Part shown: positions 46,701-55,317 of the stretch, one piece after another
How positions within the stretch are numbered: position 1 is the first letter of the stretch
How the letters are laid out: the number at the start of each line of letters is the position of its first letter
DNA from: Beroe forskalii
Taxonomy: Eukaryota; Ctenophora; Nuda; Beroida; Beroidae
Reading direction: 5' to 3'
Length of the DNA: 64,000 nucleotides
Assembly (NCBI GenBank): GCA_011033025.1
Contig: WFMF01000353.1
Location: 1-64,000, forward strand
Notes under the pieces: model-generated
Database searches by the model: none
Seen by the model: only the letters and a program-made list of their open reading frames with translations
Told to the model about the DNA's origin: nothing
Position numbers and translations under genes: made by a program

Positions 46701-49144
46701 ACTCATAGAAGTTGAGAGATCTGAATAAAGTTTCAATAGCCTAGCCACATATTTCTATCTCAAAAAATCATCTAACTCACCATTTGTTTGAAAGGAAACT
46801 GCTGTCTAGTTATGAATATAACAAGTGTATGGCTATCAATTAAGGTTAAAAAACTTTAGATCAGTACCTTCCTAGATTGTGTTTCAGGCTTCCAAAAATT
46901 ACATTGACCAATTTACTATTCTATGTTTGTTTTTGTTCTTTGAAAGTTGATGAGTGAAGGGAGCTGTGCGCTGTGTAATGTGTGTATCTGCTATGTACAT
47001 GATAATAACCTAGTCTGTACACGTTGATTGCGTTAATTAGATCTCTAGGCAGAGTCAGTCCAAAGTACTTCCTGCAATCTCCGATTTTAGTTTGTTTTCG
47101 AGCTTTTCCTATTTCTTCGTGAAATAGGGGAAAATCAACTCAGTTTTTCACCGGAAACCGCGGATTTTCATCCGTTTTGCTTTCTCGGTTTTTCGCACAC
47201 GGAATTCCGAGCAAAAACCGGGCATGGAACACTACACTTAGGTGAATGTAGTAAATTCCGTCCATGAACTAGGATGAAATACTAAATAAGCATGCTAAAA
47301 GCTTAACAATTTCACCAGATTTCACCTATTTCCCACTACAATAGTACAATAAGCTGTTTCACCTGTATATAACACTGCGCGACAGCATGTTATGTTGGTG
47401 CTGGAGGACGTCATCGCGTTAAATTTTAAACCGCAATAACTCATGAAGTAATAAAGATAGAGCGATGGGGATTTCAACATTCTATTACATGTATGTGAGA
47501 TATGATAAAATCATAATGATTTCAATTTCATATGAAGTCAATTCTATACCAGAGAACCCCTTTAATAACATGTTGGCTTAATTTTCTTATCCATTATAGG
47601 TTTCGAGAAATTCTGGGATTTTACACGGCATCAAATTCAGATATTTTTCATCTTCAGTACTGCAATGTAAAATAATGATGAAAGTACTGAATCGCAATAA
47701 TAATTTTTAAATATTAATAAAAATTAGTAATGGAAATTGGAATAATTCAATCACCCTCGACTTCAGCTTCAATCTATACTACTCGTCTTAAGCTTTCACA
47801 AGGATTGGATCTGCATCCTGCAAGTCATGACGACTGTTTCTTATTTAGCTGATTGAATACTCACCACTCAATTTTAAATATTATTCAAAGTTAGTCATAG
47901 TTAGATCATGCCACTTCAATTTTCAACAAAAATTTGAAACTTTCAGGCCAACTTTTTCCATTTTCGTCCACGATTTGAATATTTCCAATCTTTTTCGTTA
48001 ATGAATGATTAATTTCTATATTATCGCAATTACTAAGCATCAAAAGTCATAATTTCCTGAGAAATGTTATTATTAGTGCGTTTAACTTTGAAAAAGATGA
48101 AATAAGAATTTTTGATGCCCTCTAAATTCACGAAAATAAGAATTATACAATACACGACGAGGTTCTCAGCATGACTTTAATGTCCATGATAATTATGTCC
48201 GATAAAGCTGTACATCATACGGCACACAATCGTCTCCTCAGGCCTCCCGTGCAAAGGGCAGGAAGCCTCGTAGGAACAGGCAAAGACACAAACACTGGAG
48301 GAAACGAATACTCGTCCATCGAATGGATCAGAAGTGGGCTAAACGTACCAGTAGATACTTCGATGATAGACCCTGGGGTGGTCAATGTTTTGTTTCTTAG
48401 CTATTGTTCTGGAGTTCATTAGCTTGAATGGTGCATGGAACCTCTGTTTTATGAACCATTAAACCTTGTCGATTTCATATCTTATTACTATTAATGACGT
48501 ATGTTACGTATAATTATAAAACAAACTACCGCTCGTTTCAGGGTGGTCAGGAGAGTTTCTCTCCCGAGTTGTTCGAGCGTTTCAGGTATCAGTTTGGGGA
48601 CAGAAAGCCTGAGTACTTCATTCGAAGACTACGAAACAAGGATCCTAAAGTCATGAAATTCATCAATACTAGGAAATACGAGCCGAGGGAGTGAGTTTCA
48701 ACTTTCCTAATTTCTTCTTTTATAAGTAAATTCATATTATATTGTTTCAAATACCCCCTACAAATATCACTCTTATCGAACTCCTAGATTTTAGTGTAAC
48801 CCCTATAAAATATGTTTGGCATATAAATCTTTGGCATGATATCCCGTTTTCTTTCCATTTGCTTTGTTGGATGATGGTACCTCTCAAAGCCACTCAGTTA
48901 AATAATTATTCTAATTAATTCTCGACCATTTTAAATTTCAATTAAAATTTAAGCTCTAATTAATTCGAGATTAAATACTCCGATTAGAACATTAACCGTT
49001 TACCTTGCTGCTACCTGCCCCAGAGAGAAGTTGTACCAGTGCTCCTACGAGCATATGACCTATCAGAAGACTGATGTGATGTGGGAAAAGAGACAGCGGT
49101 GGCGAAAGTGGAAAGTCATTAAGGAACTCACTAACAAACGCTAG
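31754..49144 (+). CDS. MRPL2: mitochondrial large-subunit ribosomal protein uL2m, with 13.3-kb intron
   Basis: Ten exons give about 398 residues: 31754-31838, 32120-32272, 33182-33303, 33608-33705, 34015-34127, 34604-34732, 34884-34975, 48242-48376, 48542-48690 and 49024-49144. Exon 1 encodes an arginine- and serine-rich, acid-free start, as expected for a mitochondrial presequence. Exons 3-7 match uL2: GRHPETGKKLFMCRGGG, YRVIQIQECEVRNVDLALIAG, NVGDVVEAS, HLMPVG, and LATIGKVKQTTR at the end. Exon 8 continues SWK|ASRAKGRKP, resembling the KAGRxRxLGKRP of the family, then a long basic tail that I cannot match. Introns 1 and 8 are GG-AG with direct repeats. Exons 8-10 could be a separate gene, but phases fit and no start codon is evident. 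Confidence 0.75.
32421..32870 (+). repeat. TGACACCAGTTCACCC minisatellite in MRPL2 intron 2
   Basis: About 450 bp of 16-bp units (TGACACCAGTTCACCC with variants), one copy inverted near 32690. A much more decayed relative lies at 44760-46600. Confidence 0.9.
35405..36229 (-). CDS. secreted cysteine-containing protein of unknown family, nested in MRPL2 intron 7
   Basis: A 274-residue intronless frame, antisense to MRPL2. Residues 1-18 form a signal peptide (MISKLVLAMMIVGAAAAA). Then comes a lysine-rich block with six to seven cysteines (about residues 20-70, pattern CKKTK...CLEKG...PGC...RCKK...RCGGYNC). After that is a roughly 180-residue region with aromatic and beta-type alternation (EFTVRMNPLPG, EFYLRLRVETLDGDG) that could be a jelly-roll-like fold. 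The C-terminal 40 residues are charged. N-glycosylation motifs NCS and NWT are present. I do not recognise the family and assign no function. The full-length frame, signal peptide and paired cysteines argue for a real gene. Confidence 0.75.
   Translation of the reverse strand: MISKLVLAMMIVGAAAAAGCKKTKNRLGKCLEKGFEIPGCEAGDGTLPAEEEKRCKKMLRRAERCGGYNCSKSGDNWTEVVWPGIDNPNIVGEGGTYWSVKTDTFPVNVGAYENLEFTVRMNPLPGKVSDVEFYLRLRVETLDGDGNLLARATYQNELSSKGVSYCIAFLRTVQGPYCSVHTHTKDLHEDVTSLTDLTDYTVKADVWGNFNVWGQGLMSEYNFNENPEVSCYFDAIKEAKQARMEFLTAEDYLYKDQYLPDYIKMEWKAEFMKD
37462..38820 (+). repeat. 1.36-kb tandem unit, copy 1
   Basis: Starts TTTTTATCTACAAACTACAG and ends CCCTGATGTATTTTT. Purine/A-rich plus strand, with CATGCTCATAT repeats near the start and an ACACAC tract. 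No coding potential seen. Nearly identical to the copies starting at 42270 and 43617. Confidence 0.92.
38905..39137. repeat. 233-bp inverted-terminus element with TCGCGA palindromes
   Basis: Bounded by perfect 12-bp inverted repeats, TAACACCCGGGT and its complement. Inside, TTCTCGCGAG-type palindromes recur about six times. It lies just upstream of the retroelement body and could be part of its leader or LTR, or a small MITE. Confidence 0.6.
39245..42268 (+). mobile_element. Ty3/gypsy-like LTR retrotransposon, 3'-truncated
   Basis: Gag and the start of Pol are present. The element stops abruptly inside the reverse transcriptase domain, where copy 2 of the 1.36-kb unit begins. No RNase H, integrase or 3' LTR is present. 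A candidate primer-binding site, TGGCGCGAACTGTCGCCC, lies at 39245-39262. It sits between tandem units 1 and 2, so it was probably inserted into the array and then lost its 3' half. Confidence 0.85.
39496..40692 (+). CDS. gag: retrotransposon Gag polyprotein
   Basis: 398 residues. Glutamine-rich start, a helical capsid-like region (about residues 20-200, with a GVRNDELAIKLL segment typical of retrotransposon Gag), a Q/N/P-rich linker, then two CCHC zinc knuckles near residues 330-375 (CYFCSRPGHTRPNC and CTFCNKKGHNASTC). The intact frame suggests fairly recent activity of the family. Confidence 0.92.
   Translation: MAADQQQQQLQLQRHVTARSPSEFSLKDKFATWSKQFRNYCELLNIPNANRYRTLLSFLDAECFTIIENLNLTANQRANIFEAEPFRLIKNALSSREENVPPGYALKYRKQKEGESIEKYAAELERLALEAFPNEQNIRANRTLIESFIAGVRNDELAIKLLQENFDNLGPAINRAVEYFQALQTRRFIKTESDFRPSLEKVYAIKETENISNETVDAVNCDETRLSGQSNTQTMTDNKQQANAQPSFNAPYPPYNHVHSLQNQIPWQAMNPYTQQYQNTYPQWQPNYMQQNQPLFSNQYTPHPFRSQNTRGNGYGPRPQSNNNRPTVVCYFCSRPGHTRPNCRLFQQSKAQNQQTQPLYCTFCNKKGHNASTCWHLNNTSSGQNAPDQNSKNPFRPT
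40707..42320 (+). CDS. pol: retrotransposon Pol (protease and reverse transcriptase), truncated
   Basis: Starts 14 bp after the Gag stop in another frame. An aspartic protease motif, DSGSPVSIID, lies near residues 37-46. Reverse transcriptase blocks follow, with the catalytic YMDD near residue 487. The last 17-18 residues come from the adjoining tandem repeat, not from Pol, so the thumb, RNase H and integrase are missing. Non-functional as it stands. Confidence 0.92.
   Translation: MVSKGVNVTKQTPRRNISNKSYVNIAIFDTFYYALVDSGSPVSIIDESAVPKQLLSKLTNCPLKLTGANGKKLETLGSLTVTMGFSENSPKLELQAIVARNLCETILIGSDFLNDHSCILNYSNLTFTVDDLTVPLLKTSQAKTPRSFKVKVAKTIKIPPKTAANNVQCSTLTKGSSKRCYISTSGILNPADKLLSKKFNFSLPNILLNVTKGSGYISITNPHEHPITIYRNQIIGIFREVQGESVNFLNQGYTSQHQDSCSVNTMENEADDHDTTELLFKKLKIDENQNISDHQKSILKQLISKYRHIFYTEGDALPAANLPEHEIVLDTNKPIQVPYRQIPIALKPHAERLINDLMNKDIIEPSNSPYHSPAFVIKRGDKYRIVVDYRQVNKHVIRNYQPLPSIETITTVWHDCNFWSTLDLHHAYFQVKLSEKSRKITACSIPGVAFFQFKRIPLGVSSAVGYFQGLIERTLMGLKNNLKLVAYMDDIATGSHTFEEMISNLEQIFKRLSDVGLLLKHKLQYRIAEVCSPSLYS
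42270..44580 (+). repeat. 1.36-kb tandem unit, copies 2 and 3
   Basis: Copy 2 (about 42270-43616) lacks the first dozen bases because of the retroelement junction. Copy 3 starts at about 43617, exactly 1360 bp on, and is cut at about 44580. Copies differ by a few single-base indels in homopolymers. A 5' fragment of the same family lies on the minus strand at 60845-60975. Confidence 0.92.
44760..46600 (+). repeat. decayed GACACCAGT-type repeat field
   Basis: Recurrent but irregular words TTCACTCTGACACCAGT, GTCCGGATTCCAACA and CATTGACGTTACGTATCA. Probably an old minisatellite related to 32421-32870. Interrupted by the inverted-repeat element that begins at 45957. Confidence 0.6.
45957..47242. 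mobile_element. 1.29-kb inverted-repeat DNA element
   Basis: Left terminus CCTTAGTGTAGTGTTCCACG and right terminus, read inward, CCTAAGTGTAGTGTTCCATG, followed by a similar stretch rich in AAAACCG and GGAATTCCG. No transposase frame. A MITE-like, non-autonomous element. The target duplication is not clear. Confidence 0.75.
47562..48241. other. end of MRPL2 intron 7
   Basis: AT-rich intron sequence without recognisable exons or repeats, ending at the acceptor CTCCTCAG before 48242. Confidence 0.5.
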
Positions 49145-49741
49145 GGTCTCATAGGACTCATCAGTGAAGGCTAGAACATAATGAATAATAAATTGTAAGA
49201 CAGATTGGTGATCACTAAACACAATTTTTGAGTACAGTTCATTTTTGTCGAAGACTCCCTTTTGTCAAAGATTTGAAGGATTTAGATATCTATTGCTCAT
49301 GAATTTGAATATGAATATTTCATTTATTAGGAAGCTATATAGTCACCAGGCGATCATTTCGTCAAATGGTTGAAAATTTAGTTCAATAACCTTTCAGACT
49401 ATCGTATAACGACCAATTAAACACTCATGTTGTCAAGTGGTAAAGTTATTTTCCTTACACCGCTTCAACACGCAGCATTCGCTACATCACCATTAAATTA
49501 ATCGCATCCTTGATTGCTGCATTTTTGATACCGTGGTACCAAAAAAAGTATGATGAATGAACTGTAAGTGGCACTATCTATTAAGATACCCGTTACCCAT
49601 ATGAGAAATGATATACACAGAGTAACTGCTAAGCAAATTAAACCAAAAAAGAGTTGGAAGATATATCTGAATCTCATCTGTTAGATATCTAAAACTCGTC
49701 TGTTAGGCAAATTAAACTAAATAGGATATATAATCTGAATC
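49145..49741. other. gap between MRPL2 and the cysteine peptidase (convergent genes)
   Basis: The two genes converge here. Only AT-rich sequence is seen, which should contain both 3' UTRs. Confidence 0.5.
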
Positions 49742-51356
49742 TTATCTGCTTAGTCTATTGGCTTCAGGGCAGAAGTTCTTGTGTTTGCAGCAGTTGCAGT
49801 CGCTACACAGGACCAAGCCTGCTGAAGCATTGCACTGTTTGCACGGGACATAATGCTCTATCCATTGGTAACCAAATTTGAGACGAGTTGCTGCATAGAA
49901 ACATGAGCTTCCCTTCTGCACGATCACGCACATCTTAGCTTCAACCTCCTTCTTACACACTTTCAGGGCTCTTTCTCGTGTCGACCAGCACCCACTTAGG
50001 AAGGTCTTTTTCTTGCAGAGCGTGCTGTTTGATGAACTATTACTGCATTTGCTTGGGATCTCGACATGATTTGTGCTTGCCGTTGCTTCATCAGTGCCCA
50101 GGTAGCACTTTCTACTGATCTTTGCTACGGTGCACTGATCCGTGTTGTTTTTGCACTGATCTCTTGCCTCGCTTTCCTTCACCAAACATGTGCTAAGATA
50201 CTGCTTGCTCCAACAAGCTTCATCGTATCGGAAACTATCATCCACCACATCATTTTGGTCGTGTTCATCATAAGTACTGTCAGCATCATTGGGGTTGGGA
50301 GCCACACAACCACCATTCCTGCACTCCACTCTTGGGACGAGGGGAGTGGTAGAAATAGAGCACATGTTGTCCTTCTCCCTATCCATTAGCATGTATCCCT
50401 TCTCACCCCAGGATTGTCCCCAACTGTTCCTCAGTTTCCAGTACCTCCTTCCGGAAGTGCTGTGCACCCCATACCCCACTAAAGTAACTGCATGGTTGCC
50501 ACCCCGCTGACATGTACTGTCAACATAGACCCCCTCGCTGTAGCCCTGGAAGTATCTATTGACGTACACTGCTACTGACACGATGTGTCTTGAAGCTCCA
50601 ACCAGCAGCCTTGCATCTCCCCTGTAGTAACCGTGCGAAGCAACCCTCACATTGTTATCTGCCAGGGCGTTAGGGGTGCTGGAGTCGACATAGCATTTCC
50701 GTCTGTCTGTAGTGGCGTAAGGGTAGGCGCTGGCTGGAGCTATCCTGTCATTCTTTCTGGAGTAGATGAAGCAGACGTTCGGCGTCGCTCCCTCGCAGGC
50801 ATCCCCCCTTGTAGCACACTCCATGAACTCCCGCTCTGCGAGATTCACTTGCTTGTTGCCCGTTTTGAAGTAGATTTCACCTTCCAGCGCTCCTGCAGCT
50901 GAGAAGGTCCAACAGGACCCGCAAGTTCCTTGATCTTTGACATCAGGTAAGATCTGACTGAAGTCTCTACTCATTGGGATCTTAGACTCTATGTTAGAGG
51001 TGCCGATAAGCATGGTGTCATCAGTGTTATCAATATCAGAATCTTCTGCTTCGTGTCCGGTGATGTTCAAACCAAGACGGAGCATCCGTTCCTCCTCAGT
51101 AAGAACGGACATGAAGTTGTCTGCATGTATGCTGTGTGTGTGTGTGGCAGTGAGTTTATCATTTATTGTTCACTTCTTCCACCATGGCATGGAATTTGAG
51201 GAAAGATCTGAACCTTTTCTCCATCATAGTGGGGGATTCGGACTTCAGGATGCCGTCTGCCTTAGCATACTTTGCCATAGCTTGCCGAAACAAGTCCCGG
51301 ACATCTTCTGACCTGGTCAGGGCAAGGATCGTAGCCACTAGAATTAGTAACTTCAT
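49742..51356 (-). CDS. secreted papain-family (C1A) cysteine peptidase with cysteine-rich C-terminal extension
   Basis: Signal peptide MKLLILVATILALTRS starts at 51356; an upstream in-frame ATG (51401) is less likely because it precedes the hydrophobic stretch. The propeptide follows, then an intron of about 50-80 bp near 51110-51180, then one long exon (51112 down to 49742, 456 residues counted from its first Met). The catalytic set in that numbering is Gln61, Cys67 (in CGSCW), His207 (GGNHAVTLVGYG) and Asn229 (RNSWGQSWGEKGY), so it should be active. About 190 residues follow, with many cysteines and NxS/T sites, ending in a CxxCxC-type cluster. That tail is unusual for cathepsins. The propeptide intron has no in-frame GT-AG solution. 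Confidence 0.88.
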
Positions 51357-51919
51357 CTCTGTGTCAGTATAAACTATAAAACGAGTTCTGAATGGGCTCA
51401 CATCAAATCTCTCCGACTTTTATATCATTCGGAACCTACCCTTCCACGTTATGCTGAGAGTTGTGCCAGATGGATTATCCTGGGGTTAGTGTTACCTTAC
51501 GAGCCTTGAATTGTCAAACTTGCTAATTCATGGACCACCTAGTTGTTCCAACCCCGTTCTGAAGTGCCGTGAGAATTTACACCTCTTGTGCGTTTATTGT
51601 CTTAGTTTTATTCACTTGTTCAGGGTCAAATTTTAATAAAACGATGTAGAAGTTTTGAATTCTGTTCTTCTGTCATGATGAAGAAGTTCCAGTTGTAGCA
51701 AGGTGTTAATTAGATCAGAGATCCGGATAAGATCCAATTTTTCTTGCTTCAATGAGCACACTTTCATTGGTTTAGCTTCAGCTTCTGGGGTAATCTGTGA
51801 AATGTGGTGCTCATCTATAGGGAAGTTGACCTATACATTCAGTAGAAAGTTGAGACAACCGAAAAATGGGAAGTTAGATGAAATCCTTCTTCTGGAATTC
51901 CCTATTTGTCTTCCCCTGG
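51357..51919. other. upstream of the cysteine peptidase
   Basis: Should contain its promoter. Nothing else recognised. Confidence 0.4.
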
Positions 51920-53020
51920 ATAATTTTGAATCAAAATCATGTTTTATGACTTACTTTGACATTCTGAACGGTTTAAAAGTGATTCTGAACAAATTTGAAA
52001 ATTTTTGAAATGGGTGTCATGGTGTCACTAAGGTGTCACCGCGTCACCATTTTCAGGAATAAAGGCCTCAAGATGGTTCAAACAGTATCTTATGACCATG
52101 AACAATCATATCTGATCATATAAAATCATCAGAGCATATTAAAACACACACATTTCAATTTTGTCACATTTTGTTACAAGTGCCGGTAATTTGGCGGATA
52201 CTCTCAGGTCATGAAAATGGTGAAAAGTGCCATATCTCGAGTTCTGGAATAGATAGCCACACCAAATTTTGCAGGCACGTCAGTTGAATGTTAACTAGAA
52301 GAAATAAATCGCCATCTTAACAAAAAGTCGATTTTCGTCCGTGATGACCGATTTTTCGTTTTTACTGTATTTTCAGGCTATGTCAATATCGCAATATAAC
52401 CTGACAAAATCGAAAATTTTGAATCAAAATCATGTTTTTATGACTTACTTTGACATTCTGAACGGTTTAAAGTGATTCTGAACAAATTTGAAAATTTTTG
52501 AAATGGGTGTCATGGTGTCACTAAGGTGTCACCGCGTCACCATTTTCAGGAATAAAGGCCTCAAGATGGTTCAAACAGTATCTTGACCATGAACAATCAT
52601 ATCTGATCATATAAAATCATCAGACATATTAAAACACACAGAAACACGCATTTCAATTTTGTCACATTTTGTTACAAAGTGCCGGTAATTTGGCGGATAC
52701 TCTCAGGTCATGAAAATGGTGACAAGTGTCATATCTCGAGTTCTGGAATAGATAGCCACACCAAATTTTGCAGGCACGTCAGTTGAATGTTTACTAGAAG
52801 AAATAAATCGCCATCTTAACAAAAAAGTCGATTTTTCGTCCGTGATGACCGATTTTCGTTTTTACTGTATTTTCAGGCTATGTCAATATCGCAATATAAC
52901 CTGACAAAATCGAAAATTTTGAATCAAAATCATGTTTTTATGACTTACTTTGACATTCTGAACGGTTTAAAAGTGATTCTGAACAAATTTGGAAAATTTT
53001 TTGAAAATTTATTTTTTGTG
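51920..53020 (+). repeat. tandem duplication, unit about 495 bp
   Basis: TTTTGAATCAAAATCATG recurs at 51924, 52417 and 52917, and the sequence between copies matches closely (including GGTGTCATGGTGTCACTAAGG). Two full units and a partial third. No coding potential. Confidence 0.92.
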
Positions 53021-54431
53021 TCACCATGATGTCATCATGTCATCACTGTCGTCATCATTGACTCTAAAACGGCTCAGACAGTGTCTAAGGACCTCCTACT
53101 ATGATATCTTATCACTAAAGTGAGTCAAAGTAGACAGAAACTCGTTATTTTGCTTTGTCACGTTTTTGTCACGTTTTTGTTACATGCCGGTAATTTGCCG
53201 GTAATTCGGCGGATTCATGAACTCATGCCGCACATATCATAAAGAAGACCCTTTTAACAGTAGATGTTCGAGCTTTATATTGTCTAGGACTGATCGTCGA
53301 GGATCGATCGGTCCTCAACAAACTTGCAGTGGGAACATAGCTTGACACAAAACATAGCTTGAGTCACGGAGTGATTCTGAGAAAATCTGCTGGGGATAAT
53401 CAGAACAGAGATATCAAGTTTCACTTGCATATAACCAACCAAAGACAGGGGTGCCAGGAAATTAAAATAGTAATGCGCAGTGATATGGCTTCTACTGTAT
53501 ACTCGACTTTCTACATAGCCAAGAGCAGTATTTTTTTTGGTGCAAAATCCTCGGACCACCACATCACCTTGCGGAGTGGGTGGCAACTCTCAACAACAGA
53601 ACGCAGTATGTACTACAATTCCACCGTCGTATCTTGAACCTTGTTCTTAAGGCACGTCTCATCTCAAGATAAACATGATGTATCCAAGGAAAAAGATGCA
53701 AATCACTAAGAACCGAAGAACATCGGTCATCAACAATAGATGCTGAAATAAAAAAAAGAATATACAAAGAAGCAGAGCGTCGTTTTAAGAGAACTAAAAT
53801 GTGGATCAATTCACTGATCTGAAGGTAATATTTTTATCAGCAGCTCTTTGCTATTTTGGAACCTTAAGGATCATTTACTCATTTACTGAGAGGGTTCAAT
53901 TTACAAGCATGTATGACGTAAATCAATAGATCATGTCTGTGAATGAGAAACAAAGTAAATGAGTGGGAAGCAAGTATTGATGAAGTTATTCAGTCAAGAA
54001 AAGTTATTATGTTATTATGAGGTGGAAATGAAATGAATTATATATTTTTCTATACCTACAGTAAAACGAAATAAGTTATCAACAATTAAATTGTCATTCA
54101 TAATAGAACAACTCAATCAATTACATTAAAAGGACGGTATTAATCGATAAAATTTATTCAATCAAAAATTAATCATGAGATCATGGTATGACAACATGAT
54201 TATCTAGTATTTTTCATTTCATCAAAATTGTAATTTCAAATATAAGCATCAATCCAATAAAGCAATAATACTCAAATATTGTTTGAAACGAACCACACAT
54301 GCACAAACTGTCATCCGAAACATCATATTTGTAGTAAAAAGTTTTTAAATCTGAAAAAGAATAAAAGTATATTTAGAAAAAGAAAGCAATCATCAAATAA
54401 CTACACAACTACAGCTGGGTAGGAAATTCAG
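53021..54431. other. intergenic, nothing recognised
   Basis: AT-rich with a few short open frames lacking family features. It should hold the 3' UTR of ETHE1. Confidence 0.45.
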
Positions 54432-54556
54432 CTAAAAAGGTCGATTAAACTTGTTATCTGCAATATCGGTTAAAATTTCTTTATCATCTGCTTCTGTAGG
54501 ACCACAAATAGCATTCCAAGGTACGGAAACATCCATCTTGGCTGGTAATTTCAGTC
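54432..54556 (-). CDS. ETHE1: second (downstream) copy of the ETHE1 last exon
   Basis: 125 bp, the same length as the proximal last exon 55318-55442, with its own CACAG acceptor and stop codon. It encodes [19 protein letters not shown] and onward, then ends NKFNRPF, where the proximal one ends NKFNPPT. Differences are mostly conservative, so it is probably a usable mutually exclusive terminal exon. Confidence 0.8.
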
Positions 54557-55317
54557 CTGTGATACACATAGCATTGGTTTCCATTGGTTCATAATTCCAA
54601 CTCTCCTATCGGTCCTTATATTATGGAAAAACTATGCACAATTGCAGTATACTTTGTTGAATGGTGAATAAAGAGCGCATACTTCATTTCATGTGATGCC
54701 TTGCAAGGGCAATGAATCACCGCAAGGGCAGTGAAAGAATCAAGGGATGCGGTAACAGGTACACACACAATCGTCCTTCTTTGCTACTTCTTTTTTTTAT
54801 TATATTGTCAGAACTCATAGCTTGAAACAAGGACTCTAGCACAACACGCTGTCGTGCTAGAGTCCATGTTTTGCTAGAGTCTTAATAGGAATGGAATCAT
54901 CCCATCTCAATGCAGTTCAGAAATAAATACGGAATCTTAGATATATCGTACTTTATGTACAGGAGCGCAAAACAATTTTAGGGCCAAAATGGGATTTCCA
55001 GCACATCTGAACACGTTACCCATAAATTCAATACGCTGAATACTTTAAAAGTTTAAATAGCCACGTTATTCTTTTCTCGTTATAACTTGCTACTTTGCTA
55101 ATGTAATATTATCATACATTAATACAACTATTACTTCCTAAAACGATGAACACAAATTAGTAAATTAAAAACATTTAGAAATCTAGAAAAGCAAAATACA
55201 TAAATGAATCAGCCAATTACCGAGTAAATGTAAGAGAATCCCATCATCAAATAGGCACAGGCACTGTTGCTGCTTATTTGATGACTTATTCGAATGGTTG
55301 TCATACTTATCTAATAC

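Larger units (their letters stand above)
37336..47561. mobile_element. 10.2-kb TTAA-bounded composite in MRPL2 intron 7
   Basis: Perfect 12-bp inverted termini (AGGGGTTCTCTG on the left, its complement on the right) directly abut TTAA on each side (37332-37335 and 47562-47565), a piggyBac-type signature. A further short direct repeat (CATGTTGGCTTAA) lies in both flanks. The interior is a nest: the 1.36-kb tandem unit, a gypsy-like retroelement, a degraded minisatellite and an inverted-repeat element. It may be one TTAA element later filled by others. No transposase is visible. Confidence 0.6.

Noticed and set aside
48171-48422. 83-codon frame overlapping 48242-48376
   Set aside because: A neighbouring frame of MRPL2 exon 8. 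The exon's own frame is basic, matches phases on both sides and has proper borders.
50066-50902. Plus-strand frames of 70-107 codons across the peptidase
   Set aside because: Antisense shadows of the long cysteine peptidase exon, which has complete catalytic motifs.
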